Shown piece by piece: positions 14,488 to 22,828 of a stretch of DNA of 24,623 nucleotides. Each line of letters opens with the position of its first letter. The stretch's first letter is position 1. The position numbers and the translations under genes are program-made. The notes below the pieces were generated by a model, which worked only from the letters and a program-made list of their open reading frames with translations, was not told where the DNA came from and searched no databases. This DNA is from an uncultured Muribaculaceae bacterium. GTDB taxonomy: Bacteria; Bacteroidota; Bacteroidia; Bacteroidales; Muribaculaceae. The stretch is from positions 1 to 24,623 of the forward strand of contig CAJUAR010000041.1 of the NCBI GenBank assembly GCA_910584495.1. Direction: 5' to 3'.

Positions 14488-16596
14488 ATGAAAGAAAGAG
14501 CACTCGAACTCCTTGCCCGATACTATGGCTATCATAGTTTTCGCCCCGGGCAGTACGAAATTATCGAAGCCGCGGCCTCGGGTCGCGACACCGTTGTCAT
14601 TATGCCCACCGGAGGCGGCAAGTCGCTGTGCTACCAGCTGCCGGCCCTTCTTTTTCCCGGCAAAGTGGCAGTGGTGGTGTCGCCTCTGATAGCCCTGATG
14701 CAGGACCAGACACTGAACCTTGTGTCCAACGGTATTGCTGCCGCCGCCATGCACTCCGGCCAGCCCGAAGGTCTGAATCAGGACATTTTTGCACGTGCCT
14801 CTCGCGGCGAACTGAGCTTGCTCTATATTTCTCCCGAACGATTGCTCGCCGACATCGAATCGTTCAAACAACTTCCGGTAAGTCTCTTTGCCATCGACGA
14901 GGCTCACTGCATTTCGCAGTGGGGCCACGATTTCCGTCCCGACTATGTGGAACTTGCAGCGGTCAAACAACATTTCCCCTCGGTGCCTGTGCTCGCCCTG
15001 ACAGCCACTGCCGACCGCTTGACGCGCGACGATATTATACAACGCCTCGGTTTGCACGACCCGTTCTGTTACCTCAGTTCTTTCGACCGCCCCAATATAT
15101 CGCTTCGCGTCATCTCCGGTAGTTCGCTGCGCAGCCGCGTGCTTTTTGTCAAGGAAACGGCGGGACGTTACCCGCAGGATTCGGGCATTGTCTACTGCCT
15201 TTCGCGCAAAGGAACCGAAGAAATGGCCAAATCCCTTAAAGCCAACGGAGTGGAGTGCGTTATCTATCATGCCGGCATGACATCGACACAGCGTGATGCT
15301 TCGCTCAACGCTTTCCTGTCGGGACGCGTGCGAGTGGTGTGTGCCACAGTGGCCTTCGGCATGGGCATTGACAAGAGCAATATCCGCTGGGTGATCCATG
15401 CCAATATGCCCGGCAACATCGAGAGTTACTACCAGGAAATTGGCCGTGCCGGCCGCGATGGCTTGCCTGCCGAAGCCGTGCTCTTCTTCAACATCCAGGA
15501 CGTGATTATGCGCCGCAAGTTTGCCCAGGATTCGGGACAGCCCGAAATCAACCTTCGCAAGCTGGAACGCATGACGGCCTATGCTCAGGCGCGTGTGTGC
15601 CGCCGGCGCATCCTTTTGAGCTATTTCAGCGAAGAGCGTACGTGCGACTGCGGCAACTGCGACAACTGCCGGCGGCCTCCGCAGCGCTTCGACGGCACCA
15701 TCATTGCACAGAAAGCCCTTAGCGCCGTCATGCGCACGGGGCAGAGTATAGGCATCAACCTGCTCATAGGAATATTGCGCGGCAGCCAGCGCTATGACAT
15801 CCGCAACATGGGCTATGACCACTTGCCGACATTCGGCGTAGGCGCCGACCTGATGCAGGAAGAATGGGCCGACTATATCAACCAGCTCATACAGCTCGGT
15901 CTGCTCGAAATTGCCTATGACAAAGGCAACAAGCTTACTGTCACTCCCTATGGGATGCGTGTGCTTCGCGGTCAGGAAAAACTCACTCTTTCGCGCTATG
16001 TGGAGGAAAGCACTTCGCGGCGGAAAAAGCCCGAGCAGCCCGCAATTGTTCTCGACCCCACCGAACAGCTCATATCGCAGCTCAAGGCCGTGCGCTCCGA
16101 CATTGCGCGGCGTGACAATGTGCCCCCCTATGTGGTGTTCAGCGATGCAACACTCCACGACATGGCTGTCCGCAAGCCCACCGACATCGATTCCTTCCTG
16201 CAGGTCAACGGTGTGGGCGAAGTGAAGGCTGTGAAATACGGCCGCCGATTCATCACCGCCATTCGCGACTTTGAAGGGCTGGGCAAAAGCCAGGTGAAAG
16301 GCACAAGCCTGCGCGAAACACTCGTACTGTTCAACGCCGGTATGACTGCCAGCGAGATAGCTCAGACCAAGGGAGTGAAAATCGACACCATCCACGGCCA
16401 TTTTGCCGAACTCATCGACAAAGACATAATCACCACCTATCATACCCTCATCTCATCGGCGGCGTATACCGACATCAAGAACACCCTCGAATCCCGACCC
16501 GAAAATGCCTTTGAAGAACTCCGCGAGCGCCACGCCCCGGGCATAATCCGCATAGCCCAGGCCATCATGCGCGCCGTCGACCGCAAGAAAAGATAA
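14488..16596 (+). CDS. recQ: ATP-dependent DNA helicase RecQ
   Basis: 702 residues from ATG 14488 (MKERALELLARYYGYHSFRP). An ATG at 14443 would add 15 residues but lies inside a terminator stem. The SF2 core shows motif 0 FRPGQYEII, Walker A MPTGGGKSLCYQLP, DEAH box AIDEAHCISQWGHDFRPDY and motif VI QEIGRAGRDGLPA. The RecQ zinc-binding region follows (CRRRILLSYFSEERTCDCGN, CDNC), then a winged-helix RQC region, an HRDC domain at about 520-590 (DATLHDMAVRKPTDIDSFLQ) and a C-terminal helix-turn-helix (LFNAGMTASEIAQTKGVKID). RecQ unwinds DNA 3' to 5' in recombination and fork repair. It is the last GC-rich core gene before the AT-rich region. Confidence 0.97.
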   Translation: MKERALELLARYYGYHSFRPGQYEIIEAAASGRDTVVIMPTGGGKSLCYQLPALLFPGKVAVVVSPLIALMQDQTLNLVSNGIAAAAMHSGQPEGLNQDIFARASRGELSLLYISPERLLADIESFKQLPVSLFAIDEAHCISQWGHDFRPDYVELAAVKQHFPSVPVLALTATADRLTRDDIIQRLGLHDPFCYLSSFDRPNISLRVISGSSLRSRVLFVKETAGRYPQDSGIVYCLSRKGTEEMAKSLKANGVECVIYHAGMTSTQRDASLNAFLSGRVRVVCATVAFGMGIDKSNIRWVIHANMPGNIESYYQEIGRAGRDGLPAEAVLFFNIQDVIMRRKFAQDSGQPEINLRKLERMTAYAQARVCRRRILLSYFSEERTCDCGNCDNCRRPPQRFDGTIIAQKALSAVMRTGQSIGINLLIGILRGSQRYDIRNMGYDHLPTFGVGADLMQEEWADYINQLIQLGLLEIAYDKGNKLTVTPYGMRVLRGQEKLTLSRYVEESTSRRKKPEQPAIVLDPTEQLISQLKAVRSDIARRDNVPPYVVFSDATLHDMAVRKPTDIDSFLQVNGVGEVKAVKYGRRFITAIRDFEGLGKSQVKGTSLRETLVLFNAGMTASEIAQTKGVKIDTIHGHFAELIDKDIITTYHTLISSAAYTDIKNTLESRPENAFEELRERHAPGIIRIAQAIMRAVDRKKR

Positions 16597-16652
16597 GTTA
16601 CAAGCTGAGTCCTTAGAAAAGAATGAACCTTTGATGCGAAACGTGAATGTTC

Positions 16653-16976
16653 CTACCAAAGAGTGACACGTCCGAGGGCTCCAAGGTCGAGGGCAGCTGT
16701 CTTTACGCCCAAAGCTTGAAACAACTTGCTGATAGTGGGAAGGGTTATGACACTTTTCCCATTTTCAAGTTTTGAAATCTGTGATTTTTGGACTCCGACA
16801 CGCTCGCCCAACTCCTCCTGTGTTAGATTTTGGGCTTGCCGTGCTTTTTTAATGGTCTCGCCTAAAAGGTAAGCGTTAAGATCTTCCTTCAGTTGTGTTT
16901 CCATTTTGTCTCGTTCGGGAGAACCAATAGGACCCCAGATTTGGTCGTTTAATTCGTCAAGTGTTGTAAGCTTCAT
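16653..16976 (-). CDS. higA: HigA-type antitoxin, XRE-family regulator
   Basis: 107 residues from the ATG at 16974-16976 (MKLTTLDELNDQIWGPIG), one base after the toxin stop. An ATG at 16994 is also open and would overlap the toxin by 17 bases. The helix-turn-helix spans about residues 42-95: IKKARQAQNLTQEELGERVG, VQKSQISKLENGKSVITLPT. The N-terminal GSPERDKMETQLKEDLNAYL is typical of HigA partners of Gp49-like toxins. The protein should neutralise the toxin and repress the shared promoter. Base composition is much more AT-rich than recQ. The toxin-first gene order is characteristic of the higBA type. Confidence 0.88.
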   Translation of the reverse strand: MKLTTLDELNDQIWGPIGSPERDKMETQLKEDLNAYLLGETIKKARQAQNLTQEELGERVGVQKSQISKLENGKSVITLPTISKLFQALGVKTAALDLGALGRVTLW

Positions 16977-16977
16977 A

Positions 16978-17313
16978 TTAATTGTATTTTTCATTAAAAT
17001 ATAACTTTTTCAGTGTTTTGGCGCGGTCTATCTCTTTTAGAGGAGTCTTTTGAGTTTTCTTTACAAAGCCATTGCATGCAACGACTAAAGTTTGTTGTTC
17101 TGTATCCCAAAAGGCTAATAATCTATATTTAATGCCATTGAATAAGGTGCGAAATTCCCATATGTCAGAATCTCCAAGCTTGGCAAAAAGTTCCTTGTCC
17201 ATTTCTCCGTTTCTTACACGGTTAATATTATAAACAACTTTCTTTTGAACCTTTTCCGGTAAAGACCTGATAAAATCATTCGCCGCATCCATAAAGACAA
17301 CATCGAATTTCAT
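16978..17313 (-). CDS. higB: HigB-like toxin, phage-derived Gp49 family (RelE/ParE superfamily)
   Basis: 111 residues from the ATG at 17311-17313 (MKFDVVFMDAANDFIRSLPE). A longer frame to 17445 exists, but it would contain the toxin promoter and a spurious hydrophobic segment. Key blocks are VQKKVVYNINRVRNGEM, SDIWEFRTLFNGIKYRLLAF and the C-terminal FVKKTQKTPLKEIDRAKTLK, all typical of Gp49-like HigB proteins. Relatives are ribosome-dependent mRNA endonucleases. The antitoxin gene follows immediately. The pair stands between the core chromosome and the caspase/CHAT operon, from which it diverges. Confidence 0.9.
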   Translation of the reverse strand: MKFDVVFMDAANDFIRSLPEKVQKKVVYNINRVRNGEMDKELFAKLGDSDIWEFRTLFNGIKYRLLAFWDTEQQTLVVACNGFVKKTQKTPLKEIDRAKTLKKLYFNEKYN

Positions 17314-17339
17314 CTCTTTAAGTATAATAATAAACACTG

Positions 17340-17370
17340 CAAAGATAAGGAAAGTTTCCATGAATAGCAA
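17340..17370 (-). promoter_or_regulatory. Promoter and candidate operator of the higBA pair
   Basis: On the minus strand TTG (17368-17370), 20 bases, then TATCTTTG (17340-17347), fit the Bacteroidetes -33/-7 pattern 27 bases before the toxin ATG. Between the two boxes lies the palindrome GGAAAGTTTCC (17349-17359), a sensible site for HigA autorepression. Confidence 0.65.
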
Positions 17371-17396
17371 CTTTTTGGGAGATATTCTGACTGCGC

Positions 17397-17413
17397 TGAC
17401 GATATTTTCGTCA
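17397..17413. repeat. Inverted repeat in the higB-caspase intergenic region
   Basis: TGACGA (17397-17402), five bases, TCGTCA (17408-17413). It lies midway between the divergent promoters and could be a regulator binding site, for example for HigA or the operon's own sigma/regulator. There is no direct evidence. Confidence 0.5.
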
Positions 17414-17464
17414 CTCGGCAAAATTGGACTTTTGATTATTTGCAATCTCTAATTTGCATAACTG

Positions 17465-17496
17465 TTTGTTGGAATGAAATAAATTATATAAATTTG
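17465..17496 (+). promoter_or_regulatory. Near-consensus promoter of the caspase-CHAT operon
   Basis: TTTG (17465-17468), 20 bases, TAAATTTG (17489-17496). This is very close to the Bacteroidetes housekeeping consensus TTTG-N19-TAnnTTTG. The caspase ATG at 17512 lies only 15 bases after the -7 box, so the leader would be about 10 bases or fewer. Confidence 0.75.
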
Positions 17497-17511
17497 CGTT
17501 ATTATTGCAAT

Positions 17512-18426
17512 ATGAAGCATTTGGAAAACAGCATATTACTAAATTCAAGATTGGTTGTTCTAATCAGTCTTATAGCGTTATGCTCTTGCCTTTTGTCTGC
17601 ACAAAATAAACGAGCTTTCTTGGTTGGTATATCTGACTATCAATTGGCCGACATTGATGCTCGCAGCACTTGGGATAATATTCATGGAGCTAATGATGTT
17701 GCTCTATTAACACCGACACTACAAAAACATGGCTTTAAGATTACTTATATAGTTAATAAAAAAGCTACAGCTTCAAACATCCGTAAACAACTTTGCAAAT
17801 TCAGCTCTTTTTGTAAGTCCGGGGACATTGTATACTTGCATTTCTCATGTCATGGCCAACCGATTGAAGACATTGATGGAGATGAGGCCGATGGCTGGGA
17901 CGAAGCCATTATTCCGGTGGATGCACAAAAAATTTATGTAAAAGAGATATACAAAGGAGAAAATCATATCACAGACGATGAACTTAACTATTTCTTCCGA
18001 ACTATACGCACCGCAATTGGACGAAAGGGATATTTGACTGTAGTTGTTGACGCATGCCACGCTGGAACAACATATCGTGGCGAAGAAAACGAAGATTCTG
18101 TATTTGTGCGAGGAACTAACTGTGGATTTTCTGAAAGAGGCCTAAAATTTGTACCCAAGATTGATAAGAGAGGAAGAATTAATATCGAAAAGTCCAACAA
18201 TATGAGCGATATATGTGTAATCGAGGCATGTCGCTCATATCAGGTGAACAATGAAATCAAATGTGATGGCGTATATTATGGCTCTCTTTCGTATTATACC
18301 AATAAAGTACTGCAATCCAACAATGATATTGCATGGCGAGGAAAATGGTATGAAGAAGTCATAGCACTTATGTCAAAGGACACACGACTGATCAGACAAA
18401 ATCCTGTCGTAGAAATCAGTGAATAG
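17512..18426 (+). CDS. Exported caspase-like cysteine peptidase (C14 family)
   Basis: 304 residues from the ATG at 17512. An upstream start at 17440 is open but would place the promoter inside the gene. Residues 1-32 contain an N-terminal basic patch and the hydrophobic run LVVLISLIALCSCLLSAQ, a signal peptide (possibly a lipobox at LCSC). The caspase fold begins at KRAFLVGISDYQ. The catalytic dyad is His114 in HFSCHGQP and Cys182 in VVVDACHAGT. Further family-like segments are DGWDEAIIPVDAQ and IEACRSYQVNNE, the last in the place of the S1-pocket loop. Bacterial relatives (metacaspase/orthocaspase-like) cut after specific residues and often act in signalling or cell death. The next gene, a sigma factor, follows after 15 bases. 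Confidence 0.9.
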   Translation: MKHLENSILLNSRLVVLISLIALCSCLLSAQNKRAFLVGISDYQLADIDARSTWDNIHGANDVALLTPTLQKHGFKITYIVNKKATASNIRKQLCKFSSFCKSGDIVYLHFSCHGQPIEDIDGDEADGWDEAIIPVDAQKIYVKEIYKGENHITDDELNYFFRTIRTAIGRKGYLTVVVDACHAGTTYRGEENEDSVFVRGTNCGFSERGLKFVPKIDKRGRINIEKSNNMSDICVIEACRSYQVNNEIKCDGVYYGSLSYYTNKVLQSNNDIAWRGKWYEEVIALMSKDTRLIRQNPVVEISE

Positions 18427-18441
18427 CACATTCGAACAGAC

Positions 18442-19008
18442 ATGATGGGTAAGTATTCTAATACCGCATTGGATGCATTCATTAAATCTCAGAGAGGTAG
18501 GACTATAGCCTATCTCCAACGTAACTTTTCTGTGTCAAAAGATGAATGTGAAGATATATTTCAAGATTCCTTTATTATACTCTACCAAAATGCGAAAGAA
18601 GGGAAGCTTGATAATTTAACGTCCTCTGTCTCTACATATTTTATGGCTGTATGTAGAAATAGGACAATGGAATTATTACGCACAAAAGGTAAATATATCC
18701 ATTCGCCTGAGGGAGACGAGATCCAAAATGCTACCCCATTTTTTGAAAGCAAGATAAATAGGGTGCTGTCGTTTGATAACGATGAAGCCACTATTGAGCA
18801 AAAGGAGGCTCTTGTTAGGGAAATTGTTAAGAATTTACCATCTCCATGCAATGAACTACTATGGGGATTCTATCGGGACGGACTTTCTTTGAAGGACTTG
18901 GCAGAACGATATGGATATTCTAACGAGAATACGGTAAAGGTAACCAAACATCGCTGCTGTGACAAATTCAAAAAACGATTCTCGGAGATGCTTCATAAAC
19001 TTTTTTAA
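18442..19008 (+). CDS. ECF-like sigma factor of the caspase-CHAT operon
   Basis: 188 residues. Region 2 is at about 10-80 (IAYLQRNFSVSKDECEDIFQ, DSFIILYQNAKEGKL, YFMAVCRNRTMELLR). Region 4 is at about 125-188 (IVKNLPSPCNELLWGFYRDG, LSLKDLAERYGYSNENTVKV, TKHRCCDKFKKRF). A 40-residue linker carries no extra domain. The start has two consecutive ATG codons (18442, 18445). It sits between the caspase and a membrane anti-sigma-like protein, which strongly suggests that it is released in response to an envelope signal. Its targets may include this operon, although the visible promoter is of housekeeping type. It is distinct from the ECF factor at 7721-8197. Confidence 0.88.
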   Translation: MMGKYSNTALDAFIKSQRGRTIAYLQRNFSVSKDECEDIFQDSFIILYQNAKEGKLDNLTSSVSTYFMAVCRNRTMELLRTKGKYIHSPEGDEIQNATPFFESKINRVLSFDNDEATIEQKEALVREIVKNLPSPCNELLWGFYRDGLSLKDLAERYGYSNENTVKVTKHRCCDKFKKRFSEMLHKLF

Positions 19009-19018
19009 GATTGATCGT

Positions 19019-19714
19019 ATGGAAAACAATCTGCAATTCGATTTAGACCGTAACGAGCGTATTGCGCAATATCTAAAAGGACAGATGAATCCTCAGGAAG
19101 AGACAAAGTTTCTTGCTGACATGGAATCTGATGAGCAATTAAAGCAAGACGGGATTGCTCAGGCCAGATTAGTCAAAGGGATGGCTCAGGTCGATTACGA
19201 GCTTATTCAAGAGTTGAAAAACGCACCGAAAGCAAAAATAACATCTTCACTTCGACCTTCGAGAATGATATTTAGAAAGTCTATTACATGGCTTTCAGTA
19301 GCAGCTTCTGTAACTGTGTTACTATTTTTCGGTTACAAAGGGTATGATTATTATGATACAACACGGCTTGGTATGAAGTATGCGACGGTCTTCCCAATGG
19401 AAACAATAGTTCGTGGTGATACAGGCACTGCAGTTGAGACAGAACTACAGACATTATTTGAGAACGTGATTGAACGTAAAGATTTGTCATCCACAACAAA
19501 ACGCCTGTCCGAATTATGGGACATATCCAATCAAGAAACTTATAATGATTATACCGATTATTCCCCATACATCGGTTGGTATCTTGCTATTGGTTATCTT
19601 GAAGACTATGAGAAAGAAAAAGCCAAATCTATTTTAACCACAATATTGAAGCAGAAAGATGGGAAATCAAATGCATTTCTTAATGAAGCGTCAAACTTAC
19701 TTAATAAGATATAG
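19019..19714 (+). CDS. Single-pass membrane anti-sigma-like protein with TPR-like periplasmic domain
   Basis: 231 residues from ATG 19019, 10 bases after the sigma stop. The N-terminal ~65 residues (NERIAQYLKGQMNPQEETKF, LADMESDEQLKQDGI) resemble the cysteine-free anti-sigma head common in Bacteroidetes. One hydrophobic span lies at about 88-105 (SITWLSVAASVTVLLFFG), after the basic RPSRMIFRK, giving an N-inside orientation. The outer part contains TPR-like helices (IGWYLAIGYLEDYEKEKAKS, SILTTILKQKDGKSNAFL). Holding the sigma at the membrane until a periplasmic event is the expected role, by analogy with ECF/anti-sigma pairs. The neighbouring exported proteases are obvious candidates to cleave or bind the outer domain. 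Confidence 0.78.
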   Translation: MENNLQFDLDRNERIAQYLKGQMNPQEETKFLADMESDEQLKQDGIAQARLVKGMAQVDYELIQELKNAPKAKITSSLRPSRMIFRKSITWLSVAASVTVLLFFGYKGYDYYDTTRLGMKYATVFPMETIVRGDTGTAVETELQTLFENVIERKDLSSTTKRLSELWDISNQETYNDYTDYSPYIGWYLAIGYLEDYEKEKAKSILTTILKQKDGKSNAFLNEASNLLNKI

Positions 19715-19721
19715 CAGATAA

Positions 19722-22700
19722 ATGAGGCGTGTTTTTATAATACTCTATTGTTTGATAAGTTTGCAATTTGTATATTCAAAATCTACAAATACATTTTTAA
19801 ATCATGCAGACAGTTTGGTATATGAAGGTAAATTTGCGGAGATTGTTAAATATTTATTACCTCTAGAGGGTGAATTTGAAGGTGAAACAGATATAAATAA
19901 ATACCACTATTACGGATTAATCAGTGGATGGTACCTACGTCAGAATGACTATTATTCCGCCATTCCTTTTTTAGAAAAACAAGCGCACTGCAATCAAGCT
20001 CGAGTTAATGACTTCCTATTTTTGGCAAATATCTTTTCTTGCGATAAGAAATTTATAGATAGAAACAAAGCCGAATATTATGCTCGTAAAGGATTACTTA
20101 TAGATGATGAAGCTAATAGATTGTCTTTTTCTAAGGACTATACAGATAAACCTATTGGCAGACTTCACTATATTTTAGGAGGATTAGCGGCTAGTTATGG
20201 CAATAAGGTCATATCAGCAGAACATCTTAATTGGATTAATAAAAACACGGGAACCGTTGATATAGATTTAATCAAGCATTTACAGACATTAATTGATAGT
20301 ATTCCTAATCAAAATAGCATCATAGCATATGATACTATTCGTCCAAATAGTCATAAACTTATTAAAGAATCGTTAGTTAATAATGGTGTGTTAGCATCTT
20401 TAGCAAAAGATTTATTCAAACAGGACAATGAGGTAGATGAAGAGGATTTGGATTCTATTCTAGCAACATCAAATATCGCTCACTATCTTCGAAATGTATT
20501 CTATATAGAAGACAAATATGTGTTAGCTGATATAGAGAAATCCGTTTTACTGCTACGGAAAGCTCATGAAATATCAAACATACCTGAATTTTACAAAACT
20601 CCTTCTTTAGAGTTATGTGAATTGTATATGCGATTAGGTCGTTGCGATTTTTTTTTAAAACAATATGATTCGGCAATAATATGGTTTTTGCTTTCATACT
20701 CTACTAGTCGTAAATTAAGTGATGGAATTTTTTATAACGTTCAGGCACTCGGTGAAATTTCAGACATATATTTAGAAAAAGGAGAAAAGCATAATTCAAT
20801 TTTATATGCGGATGAGATGTTAGAAAATATAGTTGCTTTAGCGTTACGAGGAGGGATTAATCAAGATATATTGTTATATTTAAGTAGATACGCAAATGTA
20901 TTGTCTAATACCGGGTACGACACCATTGCTGAAGATTTCTATAAATTAATTATAGAATTTGCTCCTAATCAATCAAATGCATATTCTATGGCATGTAACA
21001 ATTATGCGACCCATTTATTTCTTCATAATAAAAGAGATGAGGCTTACCACTACTATTTATTGATTAAAGACACTATGCCCAATCCAGCAACTATTTCAAA
21101 TCTTTCTATTGCATATCTTTCGTCTGATAAGAAATTGGATGCGGAAAAAGCATTTAATGAATATTATGAGAAAAATCTATCTACATTAGAAAATGTACTC
21201 AGACGTTTCACGGAAAGTGAGTGGGATAACTATTGGGAAAAGGATGGATATCAGTTCTATATTTGTTCAAATTATTTAGCTTCCAATATTAGTACCAAGG
21301 AAAGCTTAATTAAGGGTTACAATGCTTGCGTTCTTTCTAAATCGTTACCTTTAATATATAAAAAAACATTAAATCGAATTCTTTCGTCATCGATTGACAC
21401 AGAGATAAAGAAAGATTATGCTAAGTATACCATGTGCCTGAGGAAATTATCATCCTCTGTGAATACTCTTTCTGAAAAAGGAGATATTATACGTGATTTA
21501 ACTAAAATAGAGCAATCACTTATCCAGAAGGTCAATTTTAATGATAAATTACGACATTTAATTAATGATTATAGCTCAGTGGCAAACTCGCTAAATCAAG
21601 ATGAAATAGCCATCGAGTTTTGTCAATACTTAGACATATTAAATGCTAAAAGCTATTATGGAGCTTACATAATCAGTCCAGAATATAAATGCCCGGTATT
21701 TGTTGTTATTGGTGATGAGATTGAATTATCAAACACAATCTTCAATGCTCAAAAAGATGATTTAACCATAAATGAGCTTTATAAGCAATCTGATATATGT
21801 GATTTTATATGGGGACCCATAATGCCATATCTCAAAAATAAACATACTGTATATTTTTCACCGGTCGGGGAATTATCACTATTAAATCACCAGTTATTGC
21901 GAATCAAGGATTCTATGCTTGGAGAATTGTTTGACATGAGACGTGTTTATTCTACCCATTCTATTGGTGAATACATGCATAATAATGGTTGTAAATATAA
22001 TGACATTGCACTATTTGGAGACATTAATTATAATTCCACTTACGAAGACATGTCAAAAGCAAATAAACAAAGTAATGATGTCTCTTATCATCCCCGACTT
22101 AATAAAAATAAAGATGTCCGAGACGGATGGTCTAACCTTAAACATACAAGGCAAGAAGTAGATTCAATTCAATCGATTATTAAAAAACATGATTTATACA
22201 GCATTTCATATTTAGGGATGAATGCCACTGAAGAGGCTTTTAAAGCATTCGATTTTAATTCGCCCTCAATTATTCATGTTGCTACTCATGGTTTCACATA
22301 CTTTAATAACGATGATGACGAAAAAAGAAATAAAATCACATCAGTTTCACCGCATACATCTGAAAGTGTATTAATGTCATGGAGCGGATTGTTATTTGCA
22401 GGTGCGAATAGTGACTTAATAAAACAAACTTCTATACAAAATATCCAAAATGTCGATGATGGAATTTTGACAGCAAACGAAATATCTCGGCTCCACTTAG
22501 ACGGATCAAATCTTGTTGTATTGTCAGCGTGTAATACAGGATTGGGAATTAATGATACCTTTGGTCTTACTGTAGGTCTGCAAAAAGCGTTCAAAATGGC
22601 AGGAGCAAAGTCGATCCTAATGAGTCTATGGCAAGTCCCTGATGAGTCTACTGCATTACTTATGATAAAATTTTATGAAGCTTTATTCAATGGACATAAT

Positions 22701-22790
22701 CGACACGAAGCTCTAAAGATAGCGATGCAAGAAGTTCGAAAAACATACCCTGACCCATATTATTGGGGCGCGTTTGTAATTTTAGACTGA
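19722..22790 (+). CDS. Exported TPR-CHAT domain protein (caspase HetF-associated with TPRs)
   Basis: 1022 residues. The N-terminus MRRVFIILYCLISLQFVYSK is a signal peptide, predicting an extracytoplasmic protein. About residues 25-500 are helical TPR-like repeats (for example ELYMRLGRCDFFLKQYDSAI, MACNNYATHLFLHNKRDEAY). After a helical linker, the C-terminal ~330 residues form the CHAT peptidase domain. It has His856 in IIHVATHGFTYF, Cys937 in VVLSACNTGLG, the GLQKAFKMAGAKSILMSLWQ block, and the closing DPYYWGAFVILD. CHAT is a clan CD fold related to caspases and separase, and relatives include the CRISPR-associated Csx29 protease. It lies 7 bases after the anti-sigma gene. The gene is strongly AT-rich. 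Confidence 0.92.
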   Translation: MRRVFIILYCLISLQFVYSKSTNTFLNHADSLVYEGKFAEIVKYLLPLEGEFEGETDINKYHYYGLISGWYLRQNDYYSAIPFLEKQAHCNQARVNDFLFLANIFSCDKKFIDRNKAEYYARKGLLIDDEANRLSFSKDYTDKPIGRLHYILGGLAASYGNKVISAEHLNWINKNTGTVDIDLIKHLQTLIDSIPNQNSIIAYDTIRPNSHKLIKESLVNNGVLASLAKDLFKQDNEVDEEDLDSILATSNIAHYLRNVFYIEDKYVLADIEKSVLLLRKAHEISNIPEFYKTPSLELCELYMRLGRCDFFLKQYDSAIIWFLLSYSTSRKLSDGIFYNVQALGEISDIYLEKGEKHNSILYADEMLENIVALALRGGINQDILLYLSRYANVLSNTGYDTIAEDFYKLIIEFAPNQSNAYSMACNNYATHLFLHNKRDEAYHYYLLIKDTMPNPATISNLSIAYLSSDKKLDAEKAFNEYYEKNLSTLENVLRRFTESEWDNYWEKDGYQFYICSNYLASNISTKESLIKGYNACVLSKSLPLIYKKTLNRILSSSIDTEIKKDYAKYTMCLRKLSSSVNTLSEKGDIIRDLTKIEQSLIQKVNFNDKLRHLINDYSSVANSLNQDEIAIEFCQYLDILNAKSYYGAYIISPEYKCPVFVVIGDEIELSNTIFNAQKDDLTINELYKQSDICDFIWGPIMPYLKNKHTVYFSPVGELSLLNHQLLRIKDSMLGELFDMRRVYSTHSIGEYMHNNGCKYNDIALFGDINYNSTYEDMSKANKQSNDVSYHPRLNKNKDVRDGWSNLKHTRQEVDSIQSIIKKHDLYSISYLGMNATEEAFKAFDFNSPSIIHVATHGFTYFNNDDDEKRNKITSVSPHTSESVLMSWSGLLFAGANSDLIKQTSIQNIQNVDDGILTANEISRLHLDGSNLVVLSACNTGLGINDTFGLTVGLQKAFKMAGAKSILMSLWQVPDESTALLMIKFYEALFNGHNRHEALKIAMQEVRKTYPDPYYWGAFVILD

Positions 22791-22828
22791 TTTATTTGGA
22801 AGTTTCATACAAAATACATTTATTTGCA

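Noticed and set aside
14143..16443. 766-codon open frame antisense to recQ and the zinc-ribbon gene
   Set aside because: It is a mirror of the GC-rich codon pattern of genuine genes on the plus strand. The translation is low in recognisable motifs and it spans two well-identified genes and a terminator.
16597..16652. Bidirectional terminator between recQ and higA
   Set aside because: I looked for a stem with flanking A/T tracts and found no convincing pairing in the 56 bases.
17314..17445. N-terminal extension of the HigB toxin
   Set aside because: The extension has a hydrophobic stretch alien to the family and overlaps the TTG-N20-TATCTTTG promoter. The ATG at 17313 gives the normal family N-terminus.
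17440..17511. N-terminal extension of the caspase-like protein
   Set aside because: It would include the promoter boxes at 17465-17496 and bury the signal peptide. The ATG at 17512 is preferred.
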